A stretch of 36,575 nucleotides of DNA from Nitrospira sp. (lineage in GTDB: Bacteria > Nitrospirota > Nitrospiria > Nitrospirales > UBA8639): positions 1 through 36,575 of the forward strand of contig JAGQKG010000009.1 in assembly GCA_020430245.1 (NCBI GenBank). The letters run 5' to 3'. Below the pieces are notes generated by a model. That model saw only the letters and a program-made list of their open reading frames with translations. It was not told the origin of the DNA and made no database searches. This document shows positions 35,857 through 36,575 of the stretch, one piece after another. The position numbers were made by a program, and so were the translations under genes. Every line of letters starts with the position of its first letter. The first letter of the stretch is position 1.

Positions 35857-35874
35857 ATGACCAGTCCATGACAC
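35857..35874 (-). promoter_or_regulatory. Pho-box-like repeat upstream of pstS
   Basis: On the minus strand, GTGTCAT (35874-35868), four bases, TGGTCAT (35863-35857): two 7-mers 11 bases apart start to start, like the CTGTCAT-4-CTGTCAT of PhoB boxes, each with one or two mismatches. The nearer edge is about 98 bases from the pstS ATG, a usual distance. Regulation by PhoB is inference. Confidence 0.55.
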
Positions 35875-36012
35875 TCTCGTTACCACCAGGTTAAATGTTA
35901 CTGGGAACGGTATGATAAAAATTCGAGAACATCTTTTTCTCAATGGATCCTCTTGCAGGCCGATCCCAGGAAGTCCTGTCAGTTTTCCATGCCATTGACA
36001 TACGCAGTGGAA

Positions 36013-36053
36013 GAACAGGCCCCTCCGGAATGATAACCGGCAGAGGCCTGTTC
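36013..36053 (-). terminator. Hairpin after the OprO/P-like porin gene
   Basis: GAACAGGCC (36013-36021) and GGCCTGTTC (36045-36053) are perfect 9-base inverted copies, with a short CCGG/CCGG inner stem. They lie 40 bases beyond the porin stop on the minus strand. The following bases (CTTCCA) give no real T-run. Confidence 0.55.
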
Positions 36054-36093
36054 GTGGGACGAGAGGAGGAGTGCCTTTGCGTCCCGATGAAAT

Positions 36094-36575
36094 TTAGAAT
36101 GATACATCCCATTGTAGACGAACCCGCTGTTCATGCTGATTTTGCCCTGCGGGTTGGGACAGCGTGAGCCAGGATCCATCGAGTGTGATCTTGTTTTTAT
36201 GTCCGGCGAAAAACCAATTGATGGCCGTGGTGTATTCCTGCCGTCGGTCGTTTGGAGCTGAGATGTTGGGATCGACAAATGCATAGCGGAAGGCGACTTC
36301 CAGCGGTTTGGGGATTGCCGGAATGAGACCATGGGGGAAATACCCGATCTGCGAATAACTTCCCATCATGTTGGTCTTATAGCCCGGCGCCCCCTCTGGA
36401 TAGCTGTTGTCCTTGACTTCTTTCCAATGGTATTCATGTTGAATAGACAATCCCCGCCATTTGAACGCGAATTCCTCTACCATACCTTGCACCCGGTATT
36501 GTCCGGCTTTCGCGTTGGAATCAGAGGTGTAGGGCACGCCGGCTGAATTGTCCTCAGGCAACGTTCCGCAACCAC
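36094..36575 (-). CDS. OprO/P-like porin, C-terminal part (runs off the window)
   Basis: Only the last 160 codons are in the window; the frame stays open to the right edge. They read as alternating beta-strands of a phosphate-selective porin O/P barrel: MVEEFAFKWRGLSIQHEYHW, YSQIGYFPHG, LEVAFRYAFVDP, TTAINWFFAGHKNKITLDG, ending VRLQWDVSF with the terminal phenylalanine of outer-membrane barrels. This is the upstream neighbour of pstS on the same strand, so it probably supplies phosphate to PstS. It differs from the full-length porin at 14120-15541, and the two are probably paralogues. Confidence 0.85.
   Translation of the reverse strand, partial: GCGTLPEDNSAGVPYTSDSNAKAGQYRVQGMVEEFAFKWRGLSIQHEYHWKEVKDNSYPEGAPGYKTNMMGSYSQIGYFPHGLIPAIPKPLEVAFRYAFVDPNISAPNDRRQEYTTAINWFFAGHKNKITLDGSWLTLSQPAGQNQHEQRVRLQWDVSF

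Larger units (their letters stand above)
35760..36093. other. Intergenic region between the OprO/P-like porin and pstS
   Basis: About 330 bases. Contains a terminator-like hairpin after the porin (36013-36053) and a Pho-box-like repeat (35857-35874) upstream of pstS. The pstS promoter must be here; the region before it (35780-35830, minus strand) is AT-rich. Confidence 0.6.

Overview
The window reads as bacterial chromosome, most likely from Nitrospira or a close relative in the Nitrospirota. This is inferred from the mix of proteins: a solitary hopanoid-associated glycosyltransferase HpnB, Slp-type lipoproteins, alginate-export and OprP-type porins, a Ppk1/CHAD/Ppx polyphosphate set, and moderate GC with AAGGAGG ribosome sites. 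There is no rRNA, tRNA, phage or CRISPR, so the taxonomy rests on protein resemblance only.

Layout. 0.5-4.4 kb: TPR lipoprotein, Slp-family lipoprotein (minus strand), a decayed IS3-family end, a mannose-1-phosphate guanylyltransferase-like enzyme and a small CxxC protein. 4.5-13 kb: a polyphosphate block with Ppk1 and a CYTH-CHAD protein (minus), an inositol-monophosphatase-family enzyme, an orphan PhoB-type winged helix, a Ppx/GppA-HD exopolyphosphatase and a bactofilin (plus), and SixA (minus). 14-17.6 kb: two outer-membrane porins, OprO/P-like and alginate-export-like. 17.7-22.8 kb: a molybdate block with a broken ABC ATPase/TOBE gene, a tandem Mop-type molybdate-binding protein and modABC. 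23.1-24.3 kb: hpnB. 24.4-25.9 kb: a zone of gene decay, with a multiply frameshifted exported protein and a truncated nhaA. 26.2-31 kb: a small metallothionein, a YtxH protein, two paralogous 127-residue CBS proteins (one overlapping a psiE gene) and a lipoprotein. 31.2-36.6 kb, minus strand: a second OprO/P-like porin (cut by the window edge), pstS, pstC, pstA, pstB and phoU.

How it fits together. Phosphate is the main theme. It would cross the outer membrane through OprP-type porins, be captured and imported by PstSCAB under PhoU control, be stored as polyphosphate by Ppk1, be bound by CHAD, and be mobilised by Ppx. PsiE and a Pho-box-like repeat before pstS fit phosphate-starvation control. 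Molybdate supply (ModABC plus Mop) is a second theme, and it suits an organism relying on molybdoenzymes such as nitrite oxidoreductase; that last link is inference.

No wholly new defence or mobile system stands out. The most interesting signals are the Ppk1/CHAD/SixA/orphan-wHTH/Ppx neighbourhood, the CBS-PsiE pair with its paralogue, a pstS-pstC intergenic hairpin, and a cluster of pseudogenes whose frame changes lie by short homopolymers and so could be either decay or assembly error.
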